DNA of 20,130 nucleotides from the NCBI GenBank assembly GCA_937898715.1, contig CALEKA010000111.1, forward strand, positions 1 through 20,130, in the 5' to 3' direction. Within the stretch, counting starts at the first letter, position 1, and each line of letters starts with the position of its first letter. The notes under the pieces are model-generated. The model searched no databases. It worked only from the letters and a program-made list of their open reading frames with translations, and had not been told where the DNA came from. Made by a program: the position numbers and the translations under genes. Shown piece by piece: positions 13,861 to 20,130 of this stretch. This DNA is from an uncultured Prevotella sp. (GTDB lineage Bacteria > Bacteroidota > Bacteroidia > Bacteroidales > Bacteroidaceae).

Positions 13861-15366
13861 TTAAGCTCTTTCAGCTTTGGCCTCGGGGCTGTCCATGGCT
13901 TCGGTCTCGGGCCAACGCCGTAGGCATTCGTCGATGTCGAAATCGCGCTCTATAGCGTAGCCTTCTGCAAGGTATTGGCGCATTTCGGGGGTGGCTGGAA
14001 GTCGTTCGAAGTTTTTTAAGCCTTCTGCCATGCTGATGGGGTGGAATCGCAATCGGTTGAGGTCGACCATTTCCACTTGGATGTTGCCATTGCCGTCGCG
14101 GCCCAGTAAGAGGTTGCCACGTGAGAAGTCGCGATGGATGATGCCTTCATTGTGGAGTCGGCCGGCGAGGTGTCCGATGGCGCGGAGGTAGTCGGGCTGT
14201 TCGGCTTGCGGGATGCGTCCTTTGATAATGTCGATGTAGGTATAGGGCAACATGCTGCGTTGCGAAGCGTAATAACTGTGTCCGAAGAGAAGTCCAAACA
14301 GTCCGCGCTCGCTGTACCATCCCACAGGTGCAGGGCTGCCGAATCCTCTCTCGCGAAGCATCGACGCATAGCGGCATGAGCGCTCCGCCTTGGATGGGCG
14401 GAAGAGTCCGTATGCAATGCGGTTGATGAGGTTGGGCTTGCGGAAGGATTTTACTACTACTGGGCCTACTTGCGTATCAAACTCGCGGAGCTCGTTGCGC
14501 CCCTTATATATAATGTGTCCGCACTTGGGCAGGGAAAATCTTACGGGTAGTGAGGCTATGAAATTGTGCATGGAATCGAACGCACGCTCTGTGTGGATCT
14601 GACGTGGGCAGAGTGCGCGGTGAATCGTATTGATCAAGTGCGACCACGAACGACGGTAGCGGAGTGGGCCTCCAAGCCAGCGCTCGAAGAATTCAGGGTG
14701 TCGGCTGTTGAGCACGTCGATCACGTGGTGCTTCATCTTTCGGTCGCTCACGCGTTTGCTGTGTTTCTGTACGCGGTAGCGGAGTCCTACTTCGGGCAGA
14801 CGCACCACTTCGCCGCCGTCTTTAAGCATATTGATCCAAAACTCCCAATCCTCTCGGGCAATGATCTCTTCGCAGTAGCCGCCTGTGCGATTGAAGTCGG
14901 TGCGTCGATACATGGCACAAGTGTCGAGAATGTTTTTGTGTGCTTCCTTTCTCAGATTGAATGGGGGGAGGTGCCAAAGTCCTGTGCGTTCGCCGAAGAA
15001 TTCTGCAGTGGGCGCCACCACTTTCACTTCGGGGTGAGCATTGAGCAGACTTACGGCTTGGCTGATAAAGTTGGGAAGGAGCAGATTGTCGGCATCGACG
15101 GGCAGGATGTATTCTCCGTGGGATGCAGCAATGGCTTCGTTGCGTGCTCTGCACACGCCAGTGTTATCTTGATGGAGCACGCGTATGCGGCTGTCAGTCT
15201 CAGAGCATTGGTGGAGGATCTTGAGCGAACGATCGGTAGATCCGTCGTCGATGCACACCACTTCAAGGTCTGTATAGCTTGAGGCTAATACGCTCTTGAT
15301 GGTGTCGGCCACGAAGGACTCGGCATTGTATACGGGGATGATAACAGAAACCAATTTAGGACTCAT
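13861..15366 (-). CDS. GT2 glycosyltransferase fused to WaaP/Kdo-kinase-like domain
   Basis: A 501-residue two-domain protein in one uninterrupted frame. The N-terminal GT2 domain (about 1-225) starts KLVSVIIPVYNAE and has DDGSTDRS, the metal site VDADN and the acceptor-side motif REDWEFW. The C-terminal part (about 285-480) is a protein-kinase-like fold of the lipopolysaccharide kinase type: VVVKSF with Lys306, HRDFSRGN with Asp413 and Asn418, and MVDLNR with Asp435 as metal ligand. The expected combined role is to add a sugar to the LPS core and phosphorylate a Kdo or heptose; this is inference from the families. It lies 25 bases after the GT14 gene in the same operon. Product identity is unproven. 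Confidence 0.85.
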   Translation of the reverse strand: MSPKLVSVIIPVYNAESFVADTIKSVLASSYTDLEVVCIDDGSTDRSLKILHQCSETDSRIRVLHQDNTGVCRARNEAIAASHGEYILPVDADNLLLPNFISQAVSLLNAHPEVKVVAPTAEFFGERTGLWHLPPFNLRKEAHKNILDTCAMYRRTDFNRTGGYCEEIIAREDWEFWINMLKDGGEVVRLPEVGLRYRVQKHSKRVSDRKMKHHVIDVLNSRHPEFFERWLGGPLRYRRSWSHLINTIHRALCPRQIHTERAFDSMHNFIASLPVRFSLPKCGHIIYKGRNELREFDTQVGPVVVKSFRKPNLINRIAYGLFRPSKAERSCRYASMLRERGFGSPAPVGWYSERGLFGLLFGHSYYASQRSMLPYTYIDIIKGRIPQAEQPDYLRAIGHLAGRLHNEGIIHRDFSRGNLLLGRDGNGNIQVEMVDLNRLRFHPISMAEGLKNFERLPATPEMRQYLAEGYAIERDFDIDECLRRWPETEAMDSPEAKAERA

Positions 15367-15391
15367 ATATATAGGCGTGTATATGATTTAC

Positions 15392-16306
15392 TTAAGGAGT
15401 CGGAGCATCGTCGGCGCGGGTGTGTTCGATGATGCGCTTTACGAGATCGATGTGTTGGGAAGAAAATTTTCGGGCAAAGAGGGCGGAACTACTTATGAGT
15501 TCGTCGTAGTCGGTGGTCTGCCAAGTGTAGGGTGAGCCGCGGTGCCAATCAATCTTGCGGAGCGTGGACGGCTCGGCTTCTTCGGTAAGCGCGTTGCAGA
15601 TGTTGGACTTAAATGGAGAGTTCCAGAGCAACGTCTGTTTGTATATTTCGTCGGGGCAGAGCGTGTGTAGCAGTCTGTGTCGAAACTTCGGTTCGTGCAG
15701 GAGTAAATATTGGGCAAAGTTCTCGGTGATGCTTGCCCAGTTTCCTCCTTTGCAAAACTCAATGCCGCGGGGCATACGTCGGCGGAAGCCCGTGATCTTC
15801 TGTGCGGTGAGCGCAAGGTTGCGCACGGGTGATGTGAGGGCATGAATGAGCGATCCCTTGTCCTTCAGATGGCGTGTGAAGAAGTAGTAACGCGTCACTT
15901 TTCGCTTCAAGTCGCGTAGGTGTGAGGGTGAAGTCCAGAAGTTGACGTACTCCTTGTGTGGATCGGCTGCAAATGCTTCGCGGAAGGCTTGTGTACTCTT
16001 GAGCATCAAGTCAGTGCCTGAAATGATGTGGTAGTAGTGGTAGGGACCGTTTGCAGTAGCGGTGCGGAGCAAAAGCATTTCGGCATCCACTTGGCTGATG
16101 TCTCCCCATCGGATGTCGATGGGGGAGGGTAGGAGGTAGAAGCCTCCTCGGCTCGGTGCGTAGTGGGCGAAGCGCTGCTGCAAGTCGAGTGCCTTCGCAT
16201 CGATGTGGAGGTATACGTCGAAGCCTGGAGCATCGGTCTGGCGTAAGAGCGCTGTTAGGATCTCGGGCTCGTTGTGAGCCATGATGAGGAAAGCGTGTCT
16301 GTCCAT
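15392..16306 (-). CDS. Core-2/I-branching-enzyme-like glycosyltransferase (GT14)
   Basis: GT14 includes beta-1,6-N-acetylglucosaminyltransferases and xylosyltransferases; bacterial members occur in surface-glycan loci. The 304-residue product begins MDRHAFLIMAHNEP, the family's first strand. VYLHIDAK lies at 31-38, RWGDISQVDAEMLLL at 66-80 and HYYHIISGTDL at 90-100, all signature GT14 blocks. GGNWASI and a later PDEIYKQTLL match the conserved second half. I chose the ATG at 16306; the longer frame from 16318 would use TTG and add four residues. There is no transmembrane anchor, unlike eukaryotic members. It lies 18 bases after the fucosyltransferase gene. Donor and linkage are not deducible. 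Confidence 0.88.
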   Translation of the reverse strand: MDRHAFLIMAHNEPEILTALLRQTDAPGFDVYLHIDAKALDLQQRFAHYAPSRGGFYLLPSPIDIRWGDISQVDAEMLLLRTATANGPYHYYHIISGTDLMLKSTQAFREAFAADPHKEYVNFWTSPSHLRDLKRKVTRYYFFTRHLKDKGSLIHALTSPVRNLALTAQKITGFRRRMPRGIEFCKGGNWASITENFAQYLLLHEPKFRHRLLHTLCPDEIYKQTLLWNSPFKSNICNALTEEAEPSTLRKIDWHRGSPYTWQTTDYDELISSSALFARKFSSQHIDLVKRIIEHTRADDAPTP

Positions 16307-16324
16307 AGGCAAGGGCAAGGTCTA

Positions 16325-17173
16325 TTATTCCTTCGAGGCTACTTGTATCCACTCTTCTGGAACCACGTCGGACGCAGGTCCCGAGGCCGACCAGTGGTCG
16401 GGGCAGATGACTATCTTGTCGGCATGAGCATTGAGCCATGCTCCCCACCAACTGAAGGTGGAGTTGCACACGATGTTGTGGCGGCAGTGAGTCATGAGCA
16501 TCATGTCCTGCCAGCTGTCGGCGCCCTGGTTGTGGGTGACGAAAACGGTGTCGGCTGGAAGGTCGATGTTCTCTCGTACCCAATCCATGCCGTCGGAGAA
16601 TACGTAGAAGTGGGCTTCGGGATCGCGTCGCTTCATTTCCTCCACGGCGCGTCGATAGTAGCTGAGGCCGCACACGCTACCCGAGTTGGCCCAGTGCTTG
16701 GGAAGTAGATAGTCGCCACGGCGCACGTGGAACGAAACGGCGTGAACGTCTTGCTCTATGGCTCGTGCCATGAGGCGTGATTGCTCGTTGGCTTGCTTCA
16801 TGTCGAAGGTGAAGGCTTGGCGCACCTCGTCTTTGCAGTCGGCAAAGTAGCGCTCGTTCTGGTAGAATCCTTTGTAGTAGACCAGGGGCCATCGGTGCTT
16901 ACCGAAGTAGGGCTCTAAGCGTCCGCCTTGCTTGCGCTCGAGTATGGTTTTGAAGAATAGGAATTCGACCACCTTCTTCAGTTTTTGGTTTATGACGAAC
17001 TCTGTCTGTGGAAGGCCGAATACGCGGTTCATCTCGTAGCCATGGTGTACGTGATAGTGCACCATGTCTGAGAGGTCAATGCGCACGTCGCTAAAGTGTC
17101 GGCGCATGCTTATGTAAAGGGCGTAGATGAACATTTGGTTGCCCAATCCGCCCGTCATCTTTATCAATCGCAT
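16325..17173 (-). CDS. Alpha-1,2-fucosyltransferase (GT11)
   Basis: GT11 enzymes transfer L-fucose from GDP-fucose to a galactose 2-position, as in H-type antigens and bacterial surface glycans. The 282-residue product has the family start MRLIKMTGGLGNQMFIYALY (1-20), the GDP-fucose-binding motif HVRRGDY (149-155), FSDGMDWV (192-199) and STFSWWGAWLN (238-248). This is a complete set with normal length. It is the first gene of the four-gene minus-strand glycan operon. A promoter box ends only four bases before its ATG, so the message may lack a leader. An alternative start at Met6 would delete the first conserved strand and is less likely. No GDP-fucose synthesis gene is in the window. Confidence 0.94.
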   Translation of the reverse strand: MRLIKMTGGLGNQMFIYALYISMRRHFSDVRIDLSDMVHYHVHHGYEMNRVFGLPQTEFVINQKLKKVVEFLFFKTILERKQGGRLEPYFGKHRWPLVYYKGFYQNERYFADCKDEVRQAFTFDMKQANEQSRLMARAIEQDVHAVSFHVRRGDYLLPKHWANSGSVCGLSYYRRAVEEMKRRDPEAHFYVFSDGMDWVRENIDLPADTVFVTHNQGADSWQDMMLMTHCRHNIVCNSTFSWWGAWLNAHADKIVICPDHWSASGPASDVVPEEWIQVASKE

Positions 17174-17177
17174 GATG

Positions 17178-17208
17178 CAAAAGTACGTAAAATATAGTGT
17201 TGGAGCAA
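17178..17208 (-). promoter_or_regulatory. Promoter abutting the fucosyltransferase ATG
   Basis: On the minus strand TTG (17208-17206), 20 bases, TACTTTTG (17185-17178), then four bases and the ATG. Since this box is centred near -7, transcription should begin at or next to the start codon. Confidence 0.6.
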
Positions 17209-17262
17209 GGGTGAATGTAAATATATATGGCGATGGATGGCGGTAGTTTCAGGTTTTAGTGA

Positions 17263-17270
17263 TATTTTTG
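17263..17270 (+). promoter_or_regulatory. -7 box of the radical SAM maturase gene
   Basis: TATTTTTG fits TAnnTTTG, 38 bases before the ATG at 17309. The upstream element is not clear. This is the plus-strand half of a divergent 135-bp promoter region. Confidence 0.45.
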
Positions 17271-17308
17271 CAAAATATTAGAACAATCTCTTCATTCTCC
17301 ACTTGCTC

Positions 17309-18544
17309 ATGGATATATCCCCCTTTTCATCTCCGCTTTATCTGCTGGCGAAGCCGGCGGGCTCGCGTTGCAATCTGGCATGTAAGTACTGCTACTATCT
17401 TGAGAAGTCGAAGCTCTATGCCGACTCGCCTGAGGAGGTGATGAGCGATGAACTGCTTGAGAAGTTTATTCACGACTACATTGCAGCGCAGACTCTGCCC
17501 GACGTGCTTTTCACTTGGCACGGTGGCGAGACGCTCATGCGCCCGCTATCATTCTATAAGCGCGTGGTGGAACTTCAAAAAAAGCACGCTGCAGGTCATC
17601 GCATCGACAACTGCTTGCAGACCAACGGCACACTGCTCACCGACGAGTGGTGTGAATTCTTTCGTCAGGAGGGTTGGCTCGTGGGGGTGAGCATTGATGG
17701 TCCGCAGGAGTTTCACGATGAATATCGTCGCAACCGCGGAGGCCGTCCCTCGTTTCAGCAAGTGATGCGAGGCATCCGTCTGCTTCAGAAGCACGGAGTG
17801 GAGTGGAATGCTCTTGCTGTGGTCAACGACTTCAATGCTGACTATCCGCTCGACTTCTACCATTTCTTCAAGGAGATAGGCTGTCACTACTTGCAGTTCA
17901 CGCCCATCGTAGAGCGCCTACAGTCTCATGCTGACGGCCGCACTCTGGCTTCTGTCGACGAGGCGGGCACGGGGGGCATGATGGAGTGGAGCGTCACGCC
18001 AGAGCAGTGGGGCACGTTCCTCTGTACCATCTTCGACGAATGGGTGCGTCACGATGTGGGCGACTATTTCGTGCAGCTCTTCGACTCTACTCTGGCCAAC
18101 TGGATGGGGCAGCAGCCAGGCATCTGCACCTTGGCCAAGACGTGTGGTCATGCGGGAGCGATAGAGTGGAATGGCGACGTGTATAGTTGCGACCACTTCG
18201 TATTTCCGCAATACAAACTGGGCAATATCCGCACGCAGTCGCTCATCGACATGATGTACTCTCCGCGTCAGCGCGCCTTCGGGCAGGCTAAGCAAACGTC
18301 GCTTCCGCGCCAGTGTCGCGAGTGTCAGTATCTCTTTGCCTGCAATGGTGAGTGTCCGAAGAATCGCTTCTGCCGTACTGCTGATGGTGAGCCTGGTCTC
18401 AATTATCTCTGTCAGGGTTATCACCAATTCTTTGCTCACGTGGCGCCCTACATGGACTGGATGAAACACGAACTCCTCAATCAGCGTCCGCCCGCTGGCA
18501 TCGTCGAGCTTCTGCAGCGCGAGCCGCGATTCTTTGAGAGGTAA
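17309..18544 (+). CDS. Anaerobic sulfatase-maturating-type radical SAM/SPASM enzyme
   Basis: anSMEs convert a Cys or Ser in the sulfatase active site to formylglycine using S-adenosylmethionine and [4Fe-4S] clusters, without oxygen. The 411-residue product (ATG at 17309; the frame could also open at TTG 17303) has the radical SAM motif CNLACKYC with Cys21, Cys25 and Cys28. TWHGGET follows at about 71-77. The SPASM region includes CGHAGAIEWNGDVYSCDHF, CRECQYLFACNGECPKNRF and a final YLCQGY, supplying ligands for auxiliary clusters. Length and motif order fit the anSME family. No sulfatase lies in the window, so its substrates are encoded elsewhere, or it matures another peptide. It is followed by the 9-bp CTAG repeat. 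Confidence 0.92.
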   Translation: MDISPFSSPLYLLAKPAGSRCNLACKYCYYLEKSKLYADSPEEVMSDELLEKFIHDYIAAQTLPDVLFTWHGGETLMRPLSFYKRVVELQKKHAAGHRIDNCLQTNGTLLTDEWCEFFRQEGWLVGVSIDGPQEFHDEYRRNRGGRPSFQQVMRGIRLLQKHGVEWNALAVVNDFNADYPLDFYHFFKEIGCHYLQFTPIVERLQSHADGRTLASVDEAGTGGMMEWSVTPEQWGTFLCTIFDEWVRHDVGDYFVQLFDSTLANWMGQQPGICTLAKTCGHAGAIEWNGDVYSCDHFVFPQYKLGNIRTQSLIDMMYSPRQRAFGQAKQTSLPRQCRECQYLFACNGECPKNRFCRTADGEPGLNYLCQGYHQFFAHVAPYMDWMKHELLNQRPPAGIVELLQREPRFFER

Positions 18545-18550
18545 GATTTT

Positions 18551-18636
18551 CTAGGTTTTTCTAGGTGTTCTAGGTGTTCTAGGTGTCCTAGAAAATCTAG
18601 GTGTCCTAGAAAATCTAGGTATCCTAGACCTCCTAT
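18551..18636. repeat. 9-bp CTAG tandem array
   Basis: CTAG occurs at 18551, 18561, 18570, 18579, 18588, 18597, 18606, 18615 and 18624: nine copies, the last eight at exact 9-bp spacing. The intervening bases alternate between GGT-type and AGAAAAT-type. This makes TCTAGG and CCTAGA face each other repeatedly, so local hairpins can form. The array fills most of the 135-base gap between the radical SAM gene and the UDP-glucose dehydrogenase gene. Confidence 0.95.
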
Positions 18637-18679
18637 ATTACCCTCATAAACTTTCTAAGAAAAAAATACAATACACACT

Positions 18680-20011
18680 ATGCGTGAATTTCAAGATATT
18701 AGAGTAGCTGTGGCAGGCACGGGCTATGTGGGCTTAAGCATTGCCACCTTGCTATCGCAACACCACCACGTATCGGCTGTCGACGTTGTGAGTGAGAAGG
18801 TGGAGAAGATCAATCGTGGCGTCTCGCCCATACAAGATGAATACATCGAGAAGTACTTGGCAAGCGGACGGCTCAACCTCAATGCTACGCTCGACGGACG
18901 CAAGGCTTATGCCGATGCCGACTTCGTGGTGATAGCTGCGCCTACCAACTACGATCCGGTGAAAAACTACTTCGACACTAGCCACGTGGAGGAGGTGATC
19001 GACCTCGTGCTTGAGGTCAATCCCGACGCTGTGATGGTGATCAAGAGCACCATACCTGTGGGCTATACTCGCTCGCTCTATCAGCGATATGCGCAGCGCG
19101 GTGTGAAGAAGTTCAATCTGCTCTTCTCGCCCGAATTTCTCCGTGAGAGCAAGGCGCTCTACGATAATCTTTACCCCAGCCGCATCATTGTGGGTTACCC
19201 CAAACTTATCGACAAACCTGAGTTTGAGGCTGAGAATAATGCCATCAAGTCGGTGACGAACGTGGAAGAAATGCGTCAAGCCGCGCAGACCTTTGCTCGC
19301 TTGCTGCAGGAGGGTGCTATCAAGGAGAATATTGATACGCTCTTCATGGGCATGAAGGAGGCTGAGGCTGTGAAGCTCTTTGCCAATACTTACTTGGCGC
19401 TCCGCGTGAGTTACTTCAACGAACTCGATACTTACGCCGAGGTGAAGGGCCTCGATTCGCGTGCCATCATTGAGGGCGTGGGGCTTGATCCGCGCATCGG
19501 TACGCACTACAACAATCCTTCCTTTGGCTACGGTGGCTACTGCTTGCCGAAGGACACGAAACAACTCCTTGCCAACTATCAGGATGTGCCCGAGAATCTT
19601 ATCGAGGCTATCGTAGAGAGCAATCGCACTCGTAAGGACTACATTGCCGATGCTGTGCTTCGCAAGGCGGGATGGTATGGTTATTCACAAAACAATGAAT
19701 ACGATGCAGCGGGGGCTGCCTCCAATCCTCCCGTGGTGGGTGTGTACAGACTGACGATGAAGTCGAACTCCGACAATTTCCGCCAGTCGGCCATTCAGGG
19801 TATTATGAAGCGTATCAAGGCGAAGGGTGCAGAGGTGATTATCTATGAGCCTACGCTCGAAGATGGTACGACCTTCTTTGGTAGCCGTGTGGTCAACCGC
19901 CTTGCCGACTTTAAAGCGCAGAGCCATGCCATCATAGCCAATCGCTACGATACTTGCCTTGACGATGTGAAGGAGAAGGTATATACACGTGACATATTCC
20001 GTCGAGACTAG
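18680..20011 (+). CDS. ugd: UDP-glucose 6-dehydrogenase family protein
   Basis: The family oxidises UDP-glucose to UDP-glucuronate with two NAD+, supplying acidic sugars for surface glycans. The 443-residue product has the NAD-binding motif GTGYVG at 13-18 and VVIAAPTNYD in the Rossmann domain. The strand IKSTIPVGYT follows, then FSPEFLRESKALYDNLYPSRI, a family hallmark. EAEAVKLFANTYLALRVSYFNEL is the central helix, and FGYGGYCLPKD carries the catalytic Cys288. A QNNEYDAAGAASNPP insertion near 335-349 precedes the C-terminal domain and makes the protein longer than the common 388-residue type. Other nucleotide-sugar dehydrogenases of the superfamily are possible. Its last codons and stop lie inside a large palindrome. 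Confidence 0.9.
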   Translation: MREFQDIRVAVAGTGYVGLSIATLLSQHHHVSAVDVVSEKVEKINRGVSPIQDEYIEKYLASGRLNLNATLDGRKAYADADFVVIAAPTNYDPVKNYFDTSHVEEVIDLVLEVNPDAVMVIKSTIPVGYTRSLYQRYAQRGVKKFNLLFSPEFLRESKALYDNLYPSRIIVGYPKLIDKPEFEAENNAIKSVTNVEEMRQAAQTFARLLQEGAIKENIDTLFMGMKEAEAVKLFANTYLALRVSYFNELDTYAEVKGLDSRAIIEGVGLDPRIGTHYNNPSFGYGGYCLPKDTKQLLANYQDVPENLIEAIVESNRTRKDYIADAVLRKAGWYGYSQNNEYDAAGAASNPPVVGVYRLTMKSNSDNFRQSAIQGIMKRIKAKGAEVIIYEPTLEDGTTFFGSRVVNRLADFKAQSHAIIANRYDTCLDDVKEKVYTRDIFRRD

Positions 20012-20035
20012 TCTTGACGGAATATGTCACGTGTA
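19984..20035 (+). terminator. 52-bp palindrome overlapping the ugd stop codon
   Basis: Perfect 20-base arms at 19984-20003 and 20016-20035. They enclose G, the palindrome AGACTAGTCT (20005-20014) and T, so only one central base pair fails. The left arm encodes the last residues of the dehydrogenase, and TAG (20009-20011) sits at the axis. There is no T-run after it. It could be a terminator or mRNA-stabilising hairpin. Confidence 0.8.
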
Positions 20036-20078
20036 AGTATTAAGTATAAAGTACTGATGTTTCGGATTTAGAATGGGC

Positions 20079-20130
20079 GGGCTGAAAGCCCAATGAATTC
20101 CATAGCCCAGGGCATCGCCCTGGGTATCCC
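20079..20130. repeat. Extragenic double-hairpin element at right edge
   Basis: GGGCT-GAA-AGCCC (20079-20091) is followed by CCCAGGGC-ATC-GCCCTGGG (20106-20124). The sequence resembles short GC-rich extragenic repeats I associate with Bacteroidales intergenic regions; this is from memory, not a search. It may continue past the window. Confidence 0.55.

Noticed and set aside
16011..16673. Arg/Ser/Pro-rich minus-strand frame overlapping the fucosyltransferase and GT14 genes
   Set aside because: It is a shifted reading of two genes with well-conserved motifs and has a composition typical of out-of-frame translation.

Overview
The window reads as a chromosomal segment of a Bacteroidales bacterium, most likely Prevotellaceae or a close relative. 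The protein families are typical of that order. Upstream regions repeatedly carry the Bacteroidetes sigma-AB type promoter (TTTG, about 19-21 bases, TAnnTTTG), and Shine-Dalgarno sequences are not evident. The genus is not decidable from this sequence alone.

Left part (1-2470). A minus-strand tRNA block carries three different tRNA-Leu isoacceptors (UAG, UAA, GAG) and two identical tRNA-Gly(GCC) genes, with recognisable promoters and terminators. A 12-copy 11-bp tandem repeat lies between the two transcription units. Next comes cysD on the minus strand, with no cysN neighbour.

Middle part (2471-10600). A small GT2-like glycosyltransferase, a secreted cyclophilin and a small SRPBCC-like protein lie on the plus strand. 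Around them are two large gene-free stretches. One (4029-4751) holds a MITE-like structure of about 400 bp with imperfect terminal inverted repeats and Z-DNA-prone flanks. The other (5223-5642) holds a nested set of inverted repeats of a GC-rich extragenic family that also occurs beside cysD. The conserved rimP-nusA-infB operon follows on the minus strand, with a textbook promoter and a terminator.

Right part (10684-20011). This is a surface-glycan cluster. Two plus-strand glycosyltransferase genes converge on a four-gene minus-strand group: alpha-1,2-fucosyltransferase (GT11), core-2/I-branching-like GT14, a GT2 fused to a WaaP/Kdo-kinase-like domain, and a GT2_4-type enzyme. The kinase-like domain, and the absence of a polymerase or flippase, suggest lipopolysaccharide core or outer-core decoration rather than a complete capsule locus. 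An anaerobic sulfatase-maturase-type radical SAM gene and a UDP-glucose 6-dehydrogenase gene, which could supply UDP-glucuronate, follow on the plus strand.

The most unusual signals are non-coding: nine CTAG tetranucleotides at almost exact 9-bp spacing upstream of the dehydrogenase gene, a 52-bp near-perfect palindrome that contains the stop codon of that gene, 22-bp GC-rich repeats trapped between two convergent terminators, a 31-bp direct repeat inside the glycosyltransferase operon, and a fucosyltransferase promoter so close to the ATG that the mRNA is predicted to be leaderless. I see no complete mobile element, CRISPR array or obvious defence system.
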